Positions 1 to 8,140 are shown, counted from the first letter of the stretch. The stretch: 23,688 nucleotides of DNA from an uncultured Lachnospiraceae bacterium (GCA_910587305.1 CAJUKV010000047.1:1-23688), one strand, 5' to 3'. Numbers and translations: made by a program. The notes: generated by a model not told the origin, from the sequence alone.

Positions 1-121
1 GAAAATAAAGTTCTCCGTCGCCGCGCTCTCGCTCCGAAAAAAGCGTAGCGGACACTAGGTTCGTGAAGGACCTCACCAAGTGCCGACGCTTTTTAAGGGG
101 CTCCCCCAGAATTTTATTTTC
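1..121. repeat. Long inverted-repeat element, copy 1 (left end cut by window)
   Basis: The 14 bases at 1-14 pair with 108-121, with one G-T pair. Inside, an arm starting AAAAAGCGTAGC (about 39-50) pairs imperfectly with GCCGACGCTTTTT (82-94). Most of the element matches 20987-21140, with shared blocks such as GTCGCCGCGCT and CGTGAA. The outer stem probably continues upstream of the window. It lies between whatever precedes the window and the fabK leader. No coding function is seen. It could be a structured RNA, a MITE-like mobile repeat or a complex terminator. Confidence 0.7.
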
Positions 122-190
122 CTCCCGGCTGGTTTTGGCGCTAAACTTAATGACATTGGAGGTTGAAGTGTAAAGAGAAGTTCACACGAT

Positions 191-236
191 TTATCAGTTG
201 CAGTACCGCGGGCAAAGCTTGCGGTATGCAGGGAGG
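191..236 (+). repeat. Hairpin plus Shine-Dalgarno leader element, copy 1 (fabK)
   Basis: A 10-bp stem (204-213 with 217-226, two G-T pairs, loop AAA) is followed by TGCAGGGAGG, which contains the ribosome site for fabK at 244. The upstream block TTATCAGTTGCAG matches the same position in the copies before the marR-like gene and vanG. The arrangement, hairpin then G-rich SD then ATG, recurs at 8069-8191, 18733-18810 and 20151-20195. Confidence 0.75.
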
Positions 237-243
237 TATAAGA

Positions 244-1179
244 ATGGAAACCAGAATAACGCAGCTTTTGGGAATTAAATATCCCATTATACAGGGAGGT
301 ATGGCCTGGGTGGCGGAGCACCATCTTGCGTCGGCGGTTTCCCAGGCAGGCGGGCTTGGGATTATCGGCGCGGGAGGCGCGCCCGCAGAATTCGTGCGCG
401 AGCAAATCCGCCAGGTGAAAGAAACGATAGACAAACCTTTTGGGGTAAACATTATGCTGATGAATCCGGAGGCGGAGGCGATCGCCCGTCTGGTGGTTGC
501 GGAGGGCGTTAAGGTGGTAACCACCGGGGCAGGCAATCCGGCCAAATACATGGCCATGTGGAAGGAAGCCGGCGTAAAGGTGATTCCTGTGGTGGCAAGT
601 GTGGCGATGGCGAAAATGATGGAACGGGCCGGAGCGGACGCAGTGGTGGCCGAAGGGACGGAGTCCGGCGGACACATCGGATACGCCACAACCATGACGC
701 TGGTTCCCCAGGTGGCGGACGCGGTAAAGATCCCTGTGATTGCGGCAGGGGGCATCGGAGACGGAAGGGGCCTTGCGGCGGCAATGATGCTGGGAGCGGA
801 GGCCGTACAGATGGGAACCCGTTTTGTGGTGGCAAAGGAATCTATTGTACATGAAAATTATAAGAAAAAAATTATTGCGGCCAAAGACATTGACTCTGAG
901 GTTACGGGAATGAGCCACGGCCATCCGGTGCGGCAGCTTCGCAACAGTATGACACGGGAATATCTGAAACTGGAAAAAGAGGGCGCATCCTTTGAGAAAC
1001 TGGAACACCTGACTTTGGGGGCCCTTAGAAAGGCTGTTGTGGAAGGGGATGTGGTAAACGGTACTTTGATGGCCGGACAGATTGCGGGACTTATCCATAA
1101 GGAACAGACCTGTAAGGAAATGATTGAGGAGATTATGAATGAGGCAAAGCAGGCCGGAAACAGGTTTTTATTGCGGTAG
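244..1179 (+). CDS. fabK: Enoyl-[acyl-carrier-protein] reductase, FMN-dependent
   Basis: FabK reduces trans-2-enoyl-ACP in the last step of each fatty-acid elongation cycle. It is a cytosolic FMN enzyme of the 2-nitropropane dioxygenase-like TIM-barrel family and is unrelated to FabI. The 311 residues are a normal length. Visible blocks are PIIQGGMAWV near the N terminus, the EGTESGGHIG loop with His144 (the catalytic histidine position in pneumococcal FabK), and the phosphate-binding stretch VIAAGGIGDGRG with QMGTRF after it. The ATG at 244 is chosen because GGGAGG lies 7 bases upstream; an in-frame ATG at 163 has no ribosome site and would translate the leader hairpin. FabK-type enzymes are generally insensitive to triclosan. 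It is the first fab gene in the window; acpP may lie upstream. Confidence 0.95.
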   Translation: METRITQLLGIKYPIIQGGMAWVAEHHLASAVSQAGGLGIIGAGGAPAEFVREQIRQVKETIDKPFGVNIMLMNPEAEAIARLVVAEGVKVVTTGAGNPAKYMAMWKEAGVKVIPVVASVAMAKMMERAGADAVVAEGTESGGHIGYATTMTLVPQVADAVKIPVIAAGGIGDGRGLAAAMMLGAEAVQMGTRFVVAKESIVHENYKKKIIAAKDIDSEVTGMSHGHPVRQLRNSMTREYLKLEKEGASFEKLEHLTLGALRKAVVEGDVVNGTLMAGQIAGLIHKEQTCKEMIEEIMNEAKQAGNRFLLR

Positions 1180-1395
1180 AAGCAGGTGCACAAAACGTAA
1201 TGGAAACAGTGCCTGGAGCGAAAATCAGAATTGTAAAACGTAATAGGGTTTATATGGCAGGTCAGGCTGCAAAGCAAGACAGAGCCTGCGGCGGGTGATG
1301 ATATGGCCTGAGAAATAAGGTGGCGTGTGAAAGGCAGATAGGATAAAAGTGCGAAGAGAAGTTTGATTCGGCAAGAAAGGAATAAAGGAAAAGTT
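1180..1395 (+). other. fabK-fabD intergenic leader with degenerate hairpin
   Basis: No convincing gene is seen. CAGGCT (1263-1268) can pair with AGCCTG (1283-1288). It is followed by GGCGGG and an ATG at 1302 that meets a stop after one further codon. This looks like a decayed copy of the hairpin-SD arrangement used elsewhere in the window. Two AAAACGTAAT blocks, at about 1193 and 1237, form a short direct repeat. Confidence 0.35.
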
Positions 1396-2322
1396 ATGGG
1401 TAAGGTTGCATTTGTATTTCCCGGACAGGGGTCGCAGTACATAGGAATGGGCCGGGATTTTTACGAGCATGAAGGGGCGGCCAGGGAAATTTTTGACAAG
1501 GCCGGGCAGGTTACGGGAATGGATATTCCGGGACTGTGTTTTGAAGAAAATGACAGACTGGATATCACGGAATTTACCCAGATTGCCATGGTGGCTACGG
1601 AAGTGGCAATTTTGAAGGTTTTGGAGGAAAGGGGCGTCCAGCCTGATGTGACGGCAGGTCTTAGCCTTGGGGAATACGGCGCAATTGTTGCGTCAGGGGC
1701 AATGAGGGCGGAGGAAGCGTTTGCCCTTGTAAGGAGAAGAGGAATTTATATGCAGGAGGCTGTTCCCACAGGCGGAGCAATGGCGGCGGTGCTTGGACTT
1801 GACAGCGATGTGATAGAGCAGACGGTGGAAAATACGGAGGGAATTGTTTCCATTGCCAACTACAACTGCCCCGGTCAGATTGTGATTACCGGGCAGACAG
1901 ATGCAGTTGCGAAAGCCGCAGAAAGCCTTAAGGAAAAAGGGGCAAAGAAAGTAATCCCCTTAAAGGTCAGCGGGCCTTTTCATTCCGTCATGCTCACGGA
2001 AGCAGGGAAACGCCTGAAAAAGGATCTGGAAAGAGTTCATCTGATGGATTTCACAATTCCTTATGTGGCGAATTTGACGGCGGATTATGTGACCCGGACG
2101 GAGCCTGTCAGGGAGCTTTTGGAAAAACAGATTTCCTCCCCGGTAAGGTGGCAGCAGTCCGTGGAGAGAATGATTGGGGACGGGGTGGATACCTTTGTGG
2201 AGATTGGCCCCGGAAGGACGCTCACCGGTTTTGTGAAAAAAATAAACAGGGATGTTACGGCTGTTCATGTGGATAAATATGAGGATTTACCCGGGGCATT
2301 GGAGGTGCTTGCAAATGCTTGA
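1396..2322 (+). CDS. fabD: Malonyl-CoA:ACP transacylase
   Basis: FabD moves malonyl groups from malonyl-CoA to acyl carrier protein, supplying the extender unit for FabF and FabH. The 308-residue protein starts with the family hallmark FVFPGQGSQ. It carries the nucleophile motif GLSLGEYGA with Ser90, and the catalytic His196 in GPFHSVML. The C-terminal EIGPGRTLTGFVKKI is also typical. The ATG at 1396 is preferred because AAAGGA precedes it and the family start (GKVAFVFPGQG) follows; an upstream in-frame ATG at 1363 would add non-family residues. It overlaps fabG by 8 bases, which implies translational coupling. Confidence 0.96.
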   Translation: MGKVAFVFPGQGSQYIGMGRDFYEHEGAAREIFDKAGQVTGMDIPGLCFEENDRLDITEFTQIAMVATEVAILKVLEERGVQPDVTAGLSLGEYGAIVASGAMRAEEAFALVRRRGIYMQEAVPTGGAMAAVLGLDSDVIEQTVENTEGIVSIANYNCPGQIVITGQTDAVAKAAESLKEKGAKKVIPLKVSGPFHSVMLTEAGKRLKKDLERVHLMDFTIPYVANLTADYVTRTEPVRELLEKQISSPVRWQQSVERMIGDGVDTFVEIGPGRTLTGFVKKINRDVTAVHVDKYEDLPGALEVLANA

Positions 2323-3055
2323 GGAAAAAGTGGCGCTGGTGACCGGCGCGGGAAGAGGAATTGGCAGGGCGATTGCGCTGGCCCTGGCGGCAAAGGGCGC
2401 TCTGGTGGTGGTAAACTATAACGGCTCTGAGGAAAAGGCAGAGGAAACGGCTGCGCTCATTGAAACGGCCGGAGGAAAAGCGGATATTTACGGCTGTAAT
2501 GTGGCGGACTTTACCGCCTGCGGCGAAATGATAAAGACGCTGGTTTCCCGGTATGGGCACATAGACATTCTGGTGAACAATGCGGGGATTACCAGAGACA
2601 ATCTTCTGATGAAAATGTCGGAGGAAGATTTTGACAGGGTGTTGGAGGTGAACTTAAAGGGCTGCTTTAACACCATGAGGCATCTTTCCAGACAGTTTCT
2701 GAAACAGAAAAGCGGAAAAATTATCAACATCTCCTCCGTCACCGGCATTATGGGAAACGCCGGGCAGGCAAACTACTGCGCCTCCAAGGCAGGGATTATC
2801 GGCCTTACCAAAAGTACGGCAAGGGAACTTGGAAGCAGAGGGATCAATGTAAATGCGGTTGCGCCGGGCTTTATCGAGACGGAGATGACAGGGGCGCTGC
2901 CGGACAGCATAAAAGAGACTATGAAGGAGCGGATTTTGCTTGGCAGAACCGGGAGCGCTAAGGAGGTTGCGGATGTGGTTGCCTTTTTGGCTTCGGAGGA
3001 AGCGTCTTATATAACGGGGCAGGTCATTTCCGTAGACGGCGGGATGGCGGTATAA
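2315..3055 (+). CDS. fabG: 3-oxoacyl-[ACP] reductase (NADPH)
   Basis: FabG performs the first reduction of the elongation cycle, 3-ketoacyl-ACP to 3-hydroxyacyl-ACP. The 246-residue short-chain dehydrogenase has the Rossmann glycine motif TGAGRGIG (10-17), the NNAG motif (88-91), and the Ser141/Tyr154/Lys158 catalytic set within ISSVTG and YCASK. The C terminus, ITGQVISVDGGMAV, is typical. The start at 2315 is fixed by GGAGG, 10 bases upstream inside the end of fabD. A longer frame from 2252 would lie wholly inside fabD and is not needed. Confidence 0.96.
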   Translation: MLEEKVALVTGAGRGIGRAIALALAAKGALVVVNYNGSEEKAEETAALIETAGGKADIYGCNVADFTACGEMIKTLVSRYGHIDILVNNAGITRDNLLMKMSEEDFDRVLEVNLKGCFNTMRHLSRQFLKQKSGKIINISSVTGIMGNAGQANYCASKAGIIGLTKSTARELGSRGINVNAVAPGFIETEMTGALPDSIKETMKERILLGRTGSAKEVADVVAFLASEEASYITGQVISVDGGMAV

Positions 3056-3084
3056 CCTTCTATTTAGATGAAGCGGAAATTGCG

Positions 3085-3146
3085 AAGCCATGGGTTTGTT
3101 TTTCACGGCATGCATGGCTTTTCACAGAGGCATGGCTTTTCACAGA
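3085..3146 (+). repeat. Short tandem repeat with alternative pairing, fabG-fabF gap
   Basis: The 17-base word GCATGGCTTTTCACAGA occurs exactly at 3112-3128 and 3130-3146, a period of 18. AAGCCATG at 3085-3092 can pair with CATGGCTT in either repeat unit, so two mutually exclusive stems are possible in the transcript ahead of fabF. Confidence 0.6.
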
Positions 3147-3219
3147 AATAGTTTGTCGGAATGAAAAGGCGGGATATAAATTTTGAAATTTTCCATGAAA
3201 GACAGAAAGGGGAAAGTAA

Positions 3220-4455
3220 ATGAGCAGACGTGTGGTAGTAACCGGAATGGGAGCCATCACTCCGGTGGGACTAAATGTAGATACATTTTTTCAGTCGCTG
3301 AAAGAAGGACGGCATGGTTTTGGATTCATCAGCAAATTTGACAGTACGGATTTTAAATGCCATGTGGCGGCCGAGGTAAAGGGCTTTGACGGGAAAGAGT
3401 ATATGGATTTTAAGGCGGCAAAGCGCATGGAGTTATTCAGTCAGTACGCTGTGGCCGCGGCTGGGCAGGCCCTTGAGGATGCGGACATCCGTATGGAGGA
3501 GGAAGACCCCTATCGGGCAGGCTGCGCCATAGGTTCGGGAGTAGGAAGCCTGCAGGCCATAGAAAGAGAGTACGAGAAGATGATAAACAAAGGCCCTTCC
3601 AGAATCAATCCGCTGATGGTGCCGCTTATGATTTCCAACATGGCGGCGGGAAACGTATCCATTCAGTTTGGACTTAAGGGAAAAAGCATCAATCTGGTTA
3701 CGGCCTGCGCTACGGGAACCCATTCCATCGGGGAGGCTTTCAGGAGCATTCAGTATGGGGAAGCGGACGTGATGGCGGCCGGGGGAACGGAGAGCTGCAT
3801 TACGCCGCTTGGAATCGGCGGTTTTTGCGCCCTGAAAGCGCTCTCCGGCGTAGACGATCCGGATAAATGCTCCCTTCCCTTTGACAAAAACCGCAGCGGT
3901 TTCGTGATGGGCGAAGGGGCCGGCGTTGTGATTTTGGAAGAGCTGGGCCATGCAAAAAGAAGGAACGCGCATATTTATGCCGAGGTTTTAGGATATGGCA
4001 GCACCAGCGACGCTTATCACATCACCTCCCCGGCGGAGGACGGAATGGGAGCGGCCAAGGCTATGCTTTTTGCCTTAAAGGACGGCGGCGTCGCGCCCAC
4101 GGACATTACTTATATCAATGCCCATGGAACGGGAACCCATTTAAACGACCTTTTTGAGACAAGGGCCATTAAGAACGCCTTTGGGGATCACGCTTACAAA
4201 ATTCATATCAATTCCACCAAATCCATGGTGGGCCATCTTCTTGGGGCCGCGGGAGCGGTGGAGTTTGTGACCTGCGTCAAGGAGATAGAGGAAGGCTTTC
4301 TTCACAAAACGGTGGGCTACGAAACGCCGGACGAGGAAATGGATTTGGACTACTGTAAGGAGCCTTATGAGGAAGAAGTGCCTTATGCCCTGAGCAATTC
4401 ACTGGGATTTGGCGGACACAATGCAAGCATATTGATTGGAAAATATAAGGAGTAG
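3220..4455 (+). CDS. fabF: Beta-ketoacyl-[ACP] synthase II
   Basis: FabF condenses malonyl-ACP with acyl-ACP during chain elongation. The 411-residue thiolase-fold protein has the nucleophile Cys163 in VTACATGTHS, His302 in NAHGTGTHLND, and Lys334 and His339 in STKSMVGHLLGAAG. These match the Cys-His-His plus Lys pattern of FabF almost residue for residue. The C terminus SNSLGFGGHNASI is typical. The ATG at 3220 follows AAAGGGGAAAG at good spacing. In many Clostridia accB follows this gene; here a structured element does. Confidence 0.96.
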   Translation: MSRRVVVTGMGAITPVGLNVDTFFQSLKEGRHGFGFISKFDSTDFKCHVAAEVKGFDGKEYMDFKAAKRMELFSQYAVAAAGQALEDADIRMEEEDPYRAGCAIGSGVGSLQAIEREYEKMINKGPSRINPLMVPLMISNMAAGNVSIQFGLKGKSINLVTACATGTHSIGEAFRSIQYGEADVMAAGGTESCITPLGIGGFCALKALSGVDDPDKCSLPFDKNRSGFVMGEGAGVVILEELGHAKRRNAHIYAEVLGYGSTSDAYHITSPAEDGMGAAKAMLFALKDGGVAPTDITYINAHGTGTHLNDLFETRAIKNAFGDHAYKIHINSTKSMVGHLLGAAGAVEFVTCVKEIEEGFLHKTVGYETPDEEMDLDYCKEPYEEEVPYALSNSLGFGGHNASILIGKYKE

Positions 4456-4602
4456 CGTGAAGAAAAATTCTAAGTCCGCAAAAGACGCGAACTAAGAATT
4501 TTTAAAGCTTGCAAAGCAAGCTGTCTTCACGCAAGAAGAATGCCTTGAAAAACAGGCATTCTTCATCAAGATTTGTGTTGCCGCAAAGCGGCAGCAGGGA
4601 GG
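4455..4602 (+). repeat. Multi-branched CTAAG hairpin element before fabZ
   Basis: An outer stem GCGTGAAGA (4455-4463) pairs with TCTTCACGC (4524-4532). It encloses a long stem (4463-4479 with 4487-4503) that contains CTAAG on both strands, and a small hairpin (4506-4522). A second hairpin follows (4535-4545 with 4554-4564), then GTTGCCGC-AAA-GCGGCAGC (4577-4595), then AGGGAGG, the fabZ ribosome site. A related copy with different stem sequences but the same pairing lies at 23573-23688. The outer stem begins on the last base of the fabF stop codon. Confidence 0.7.
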
Positions 4603-4608
4603 ATTACA

Positions 4609-5037
4609 ATGTCTCTATTATCAGCAAAGGAAATTATGGAAATTATTCCGCACAGGCAGCCGTTCATGCTGTTAGACACAGTTGAGGAGCTTGAGCCGGG
4701 GAGACGGGCGGTGGCGAAAAAGTGCGTGTCGTACAACGAGCCCTTTTTTCAGGGGCATTTTCCGGGGGAACCGGTGATGCCGGGGGTACTGATTGTGGAA
4801 GCCCTTGCCCAGGCGGGAGCGGTGGCGATTTTAAGCCTTCCGGAAAACAAGGGAAAGACCGCCTATTTCGCGGCCATTCAATCTGCAAAATTCAAAAAAA
4901 AGGTGGAGCCCGGCGATGTGCTTATGCTTGAAACGGAAATTATCAAACAAAAGGGGAGTATAGGCGTGGGAAAGGCGGTTGCCACAGTGGATGGGAAAAT
5001 AGCCGTACAGGCGGAACTCACCTTTGCGGTTCAATAA
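4609..5037 (+). CDS. fabZ: 3-hydroxyacyl-[ACP] dehydratase
   Basis: FabZ removes water from 3-hydroxyacyl-ACP to give the enoyl-ACP that FabK reduces. The 142-residue hot-dog-fold protein has PHRQPFMLLD near the N terminus and the active-site block GHFPGEPVMPGVLIVEALAQ, with His50 and Glu64 as the catalytic pair. The ATG at 4609 lies 6 bases after AGGGAGG; a longer frame from 4573 would translate the leader hairpin and is rejected. In the common clostridial order accC would come next; it is absent here. Confidence 0.96.
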   Translation: MSLLSAKEIMEIIPHRQPFMLLDTVEELEPGRRAVAKKCVSYNEPFFQGHFPGEPVMPGVLIVEALAQAGAVAILSLPENKGKTAYFAAIQSAKFKKKVEPGDVLMLETEIIKQKGSIGVGKAVATVDGKIAVQAELTFAVQ

Positions 5038-5057
5038 GTTTTTGCACGGCATTGTGC

Positions 5058-5155
5058 CAGCCCCAATTTACGGGCTGTCAGAAGAAAATTCAAATTTTTT
5101 TCAATCAGCAGCTTTGTGTCCTGTCCCAAAGCTGTGGTTTCCGGAAACAGGGAGG
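5058..5155 (+). promoter_or_regulatory. Hairpin-rich leader of accDA
   Basis: Three small stems precede the gene: CAGCCC/GGGCTG (5058-5063 with 5072-5077), CAGCTTTG/CAAAGCTG (5109-5116 with 5127-5134) and the perfect palindrome GTTTCCGGAAAC (5137-5148). The last runs straight into AGGGAGG (5149-5155), the ribosome site. The order of hairpin then SD then start matches the other leaders in this window, but the sequence differs. Confidence 0.5.
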
Positions 5156-5162
5156 ATCGAAT

Positions 5163-7007
5163 ATGTCAGCATTATTTCGCAGGGATAAATATATACAGGT
5201 AAAAGGCGAAGAAACGGTGGGAGCAGATAACGGAGGAACGAAAGGAAAGGGGCGGTCAGGGCAGGAAGAAAAAAGTCATTATCAAAAATTAAGTCGGGCA
5301 ATAGACAAAATGGAGTATAAGGATGAAGACAAAGATAGTGATAAAAAAGATAATGATAAAAATAAAGATGGGGAAATCATCTGTCCCGACTGTGGAAAAA
5401 GGTTAAGCAGAGCGGATGTTGTAATCAACAACTATATTTGTACGGCCTGCGGGAGCTATTTCAGAGTCAGAACGAAAAACAGAATCCGCATGATTTGCGA
5501 TAAAGGATCTTTTATCCCCTGGTTTGAAGATATGCCCTTGGAGAACCCCCTAAATTTCCCGGGCTATGAGGAAAAGCTAAGGAGCGTTAAAGAAAAAACC
5601 GGGCTCCAGGAAGGCGTTACGGTGGGCGAAGGGAAAATTTTTGGGGAAAAGGTCTGCCTTGGCGTATGCGATTCCAGATTCCTGATGGGCAGTATGGGCC
5701 ATGTGGTGGGCGAAAAGATTGCCGGTGCTGTGGAGCGGGCTACCAAAGAGAGATTACCGGTGGTATTATTTTGCTGTTCGGGGGGAGCCAGGATGCAGGA
5801 GGGAATCATTTCCCTGATGCAGATGGCCAAGACGTCCGGGGCCTTAAAAAGGCACGCTCAGGCGGGACTATTGTATATAAGCGTGCTTACGGATCCCACT
5901 ACGGGAGGGGTGACGGCAAGCTTTGCCATGTTAGGAGACATTATTTTGGCGGAGCCCGGCGCGCTGATTGGGTTCGCGGGCCCCAGGGTGATTGAACAGA
6001 CCATCGGCCAAAAACTCCCGGAGGGCTTTCAGCGGGCGGAATTTCAGTTAGCCCATGGGTTTGTAGACAGGATTGTGGAGAGAGACGAATTAAAGAGCGT
6101 TCTGTATCAGATTTTAACGTCCCACAGAATTTCTTTGGAAAATAATACTTTCAGCGGCTTTTCGTTAGAAATTCCCCAATTTAGGCCGCTGGAAGTTAAC
6201 CGGGAGCGGCTTTTCAAAACCCCCGTAAAAAGCCCATGGGAAAAGGTAAAAGAGGCCAGAAGCTTAAAACGTCCTTCTGCGCTTACCTATATAGACCTGA
6301 TTTTCGACGATTTTTTAGAGCTCCATGGAGATAGGAATTTCAGCGACGATAAAACCATTGTCGGCGGTATCGCCACCCTTTATGGACAGCCGGTTACGGT
6401 GATTGGGGTGCAAAAGGGCAATGATGTAAAAGAGTGCGTCCTTCGCAACTATGGAATGACTTCCCCGGAAGGCTACCGGAAAGCTTTAAGGCTGATGGAG
6501 CAGGCGGAGAAATTTCACCGCCCTGTGATCTGTTTTATCAACACCTCAGGGGCATATCCGGGGATGGAAGCCGAGGAGCGGGGACAGGGAGAGGCCATTG
6601 CCAGAAACCTGTTTGAAATGGCGGGGCTTAAGGTTCCGGTATTATCCATTATCATAGGAGAGGGCGGCAGCGGCGGCGCTTTGGGGCTTGCCCTTAGCAA
6701 CGAGGTATGGATGCTGGAAAATGCCACCTATTCCATTCTCTCTCCGGAGGGATTTTCCTCTATTTTGTGGAAGGACGCAAAGCGTGCTAGGGAGGCGGCC
6801 GGGGTGATGGGAATAACGGCGGACGACTTAAAAAGGCTTGGTGTTATCGAGGAAATAATACCGGAGTATGGCAGCGCAGGGTCGGATACGGTGGAGGATA
6901 TTGCCGGGTATATGAAATTTTATATGACGGAGTTCCTTAAGAAATTTGACGGGATGAACGGAGAGGAAATCGCTGCAAACCGCTACGAAAGATTCAGAAA
7001 GTTTTAA
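5163..7007 (+). CDS. accDA: Acetyl-CoA carboxylase carboxyltransferase, fused beta-alpha subunits
   Basis: This protein transfers the carboxyl group from carboxybiotin to acetyl-CoA, giving malonyl-CoA. The 614 residues join both subunits. Residues about 71-340 are AccD, with a zinc ribbon of Cys74, Cys77, Cys93 and Cys96 in the standard spacing, then CSGGARMQEG and PTTGGVTASFA. Residues about 350-614 are AccA, with ELHGDRNFSDDKTIVGG, INTSGAYPGMEAEERGQGEA and IGEGGSGGALG. Residues 1-70 are a poorly conserved, charged extension ending in a Lys/Asp-rich low-complexity run (about 51-69). The ATG at 5163 has AGGGAGG upstream; the frame is open back to 5052, but that part covers the leader hairpins. 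The biotin partners AccB and AccC are not in the window. Confidence 0.94.
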   Translation: MSALFRRDKYIQVKGEETVGADNGGTKGKGRSGQEEKSHYQKLSRAIDKMEYKDEDKDSDKKDNDKNKDGEIICPDCGKRLSRADVVINNYICTACGSYFRVRTKNRIRMICDKGSFIPWFEDMPLENPLNFPGYEEKLRSVKEKTGLQEGVTVGEGKIFGEKVCLGVCDSRFLMGSMGHVVGEKIAGAVERATKERLPVVLFCCSGGARMQEGIISLMQMAKTSGALKRHAQAGLLYISVLTDPTTGGVTASFAMLGDIILAEPGALIGFAGPRVIEQTIGQKLPEGFQRAEFQLAHGFVDRIVERDELKSVLYQILTSHRISLENNTFSGFSLEIPQFRPLEVNRERLFKTPVKSPWEKVKEARSLKRPSALTYIDLIFDDFLELHGDRNFSDDKTIVGGIATLYGQPVTVIGVQKGNDVKECVLRNYGMTSPEGYRKALRLMEQAEKFHRPVICFINTSGAYPGMEAEERGQGEAIARNLFEMAGLKVPVLSIIIGEGGSGGALGLALSNEVWMLENATYSILSPEGFSSILWKDAKRAREAAGVMGITADDLKRLGVIEEIIPEYGSAGSDTVEDIAGYMKFYMTEFLKKFDGMNGEEIAANRYERFRKF

Positions 7008-7019
7008 TTGGAGGAGAAT

Positions 7020-8072
7020 ATGTCCATAAAAATAATGGGAACAGGAAGCGCCCTTCCCGAACTGGTGGTTACAAACAAAGAGTTAGAACAAATGATGGAT
7101 ACCACAGACGAGTGGATTACAAGCCGGACAGGAATCAGAAAGAGGCATATTGCGGTGACGGAAACAACTACCTTAATGGCAGTAAAAGCGTCGGAAATAG
7201 CTATGAAAAAGGCGGGGATAGAGCCTGAGGAAATTGATCTGATTATTGTGGGTACGGTGTCAGGGGATAAGTGTTTTCCTTCCACTGCCTGTCAGATTCA
7301 GGAGGCTCTTTTGGCCAAAAATGCGGTTGCCTTTGACATCAACGCAGCCTGCGCGGGATTTCTTTTTGGGCTGACCATTGCGGACGCTTATTTTCAGAGC
7401 GGGAGGGCACAGACAGCGCTTATTGTGGGAGCGGAAACGTTATCGAAGATGGTGGACTGGAAAGACCGCAGCACATGTGTTCTTTTTGGAGACGGCGCCG
7501 GGGCGGCGGTGGTGCGCAAAACGGATACCGGCATGTTACATATTGTACAGGGATCGGACGGAACGCGGGGGCATGTGCTTGCCTGTGATAACCGGCCGGT
7601 AAACACTCCTTTTACAAGAAGGCTTTTTACAAAAGAATTTTTTGCGCGGGCCTCTTTTGCGGGGGAATCTTTTCCGGGCGCTGCCTGCACAAGGGAATTT
7701 TCCGGGGACAATCTTTCAGCCCCGGACTATCTTAAAATGGACGGGCAGGAGGTTTTCCGGTTTGCGGTGAGAACGGTTCCTAAGGCCATTTGCCAGGCGT
7801 TAGAAAAAGCCGGAATTTTGCCCGATGAGATTCAATATTTTTTCCTTCATCAGGCAAATATAAGAATTATAGAGGCGGTAGCCAAAAAGCTTGGCCAGCC
7901 GATGGAAAAGTTTCCCACAAACCTCCAAAAATGTGGTAATATATCAGCAGCAAGTGTGCCAATTTTGTTAGACCATGTAAACCGCGAGGAGAAACTGAAA
8001 AGGGGAGACAAAATTGTGATGGCCGGTTTCGGGGCCGGTCTTACCTGGGGGGCGGCGGTTATAATATGGTAG
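7020..8072 (+). CDS. fabH: Beta-ketoacyl-[ACP] synthase III
   Basis: FabH starts fatty-acid synthesis by condensing acyl-CoA with malonyl-ACP. The triad is Cys111 in NAACAGF, His277 in FLHQAN and Asn307 in GNISAAS. The start at 7020 follows GGAGGAG just after the accDA stop. At 350 residues it is roughly 30 longer than usual. The extra length lies between Cys111 and His277, around residues 196-236, and is rich in Phe, Arg and Gly with near-repeating TFARASFAGESF-like units, as if produced by local sequence duplication. It keeps the reading frame, so the enzyme may still work with an enlarged loop. In other clostridial clusters fabH usually heads the operon; here it comes late, next to the marR-like gene. 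Confidence 0.93.
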   Translation: MSIKIMGTGSALPELVVTNKELEQMMDTTDEWITSRTGIRKRHIAVTETTTLMAVKASEIAMKKAGIEPEEIDLIIVGTVSGDKCFPSTACQIQEALLAKNAVAFDINAACAGFLFGLTIADAYFQSGRAQTALIVGAETLSKMVDWKDRSTCVLFGDGAGAAVVRKTDTGMLHIVQGSDGTRGHVLACDNRPVNTPFTRRLFTKEFFARASFAGESFPGAACTREFSGDNLSAPDYLKMDGQEVFRFAVRTVPKAICQALEKAGILPDEIQYFFLHQANIRIIEAVAKKLGQPMEKFPTNLQKCGNISAASVPILLDHVNREEKLKRGDKIVMAGFGAGLTWGAAVIIW

Positions 8073-8107
8073 CGGTACCGCAAGCACGGCTTGCGGTATG
8101 CGGGGGG
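8069..8107 (+). repeat. Hairpin plus Shine-Dalgarno element, copy 2a
   Basis: A perfect 10-bp stem (8076-8085 with 8089-8098, loop ACG) is followed by six G residues (8102-8107). It starts on the fabH stop codon. A TTG codon at 8114, six bases after the G run, is in frame with the marR-like gene at 8189 and could be an alternative start. Confidence 0.7.
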
Positions 8108-8140
8108 ATAAGTTTGGAAGTAAACTTCCAAACTACTTAT
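8108..8140. promoter_or_regulatory. Palindrome between two hairpin-SD copies
   Basis: TTTGGAAG (8113-8120) pairs with CTTCCAAA (8125-8132) around TAAA, extended by ATAAG (8108-8112) and CTTAT (8136-8140). AGTTTG and CAAACT sit at the two ends, which recalls the half-sites of FabT-type MarR operators, but the spacing is much wider than in known FabT boxes. It could be an operator for the adjacent regulator or simply another RNA hairpin. Confidence 0.4.

Noticed and set aside
163..243. Longer FabK start at 163
   Set aside because: It would translate the leader hairpin and its ribosome site; the ATG at 244 has a proper GGGAGG.
73..1098. Long minus-strand open frames across fabK
   Set aside because: They lie antisense to a clear FabK gene, lack ribosome sites and have Cys/His-rich nonsense composition; they are shadows of the GC-rich codon pattern.
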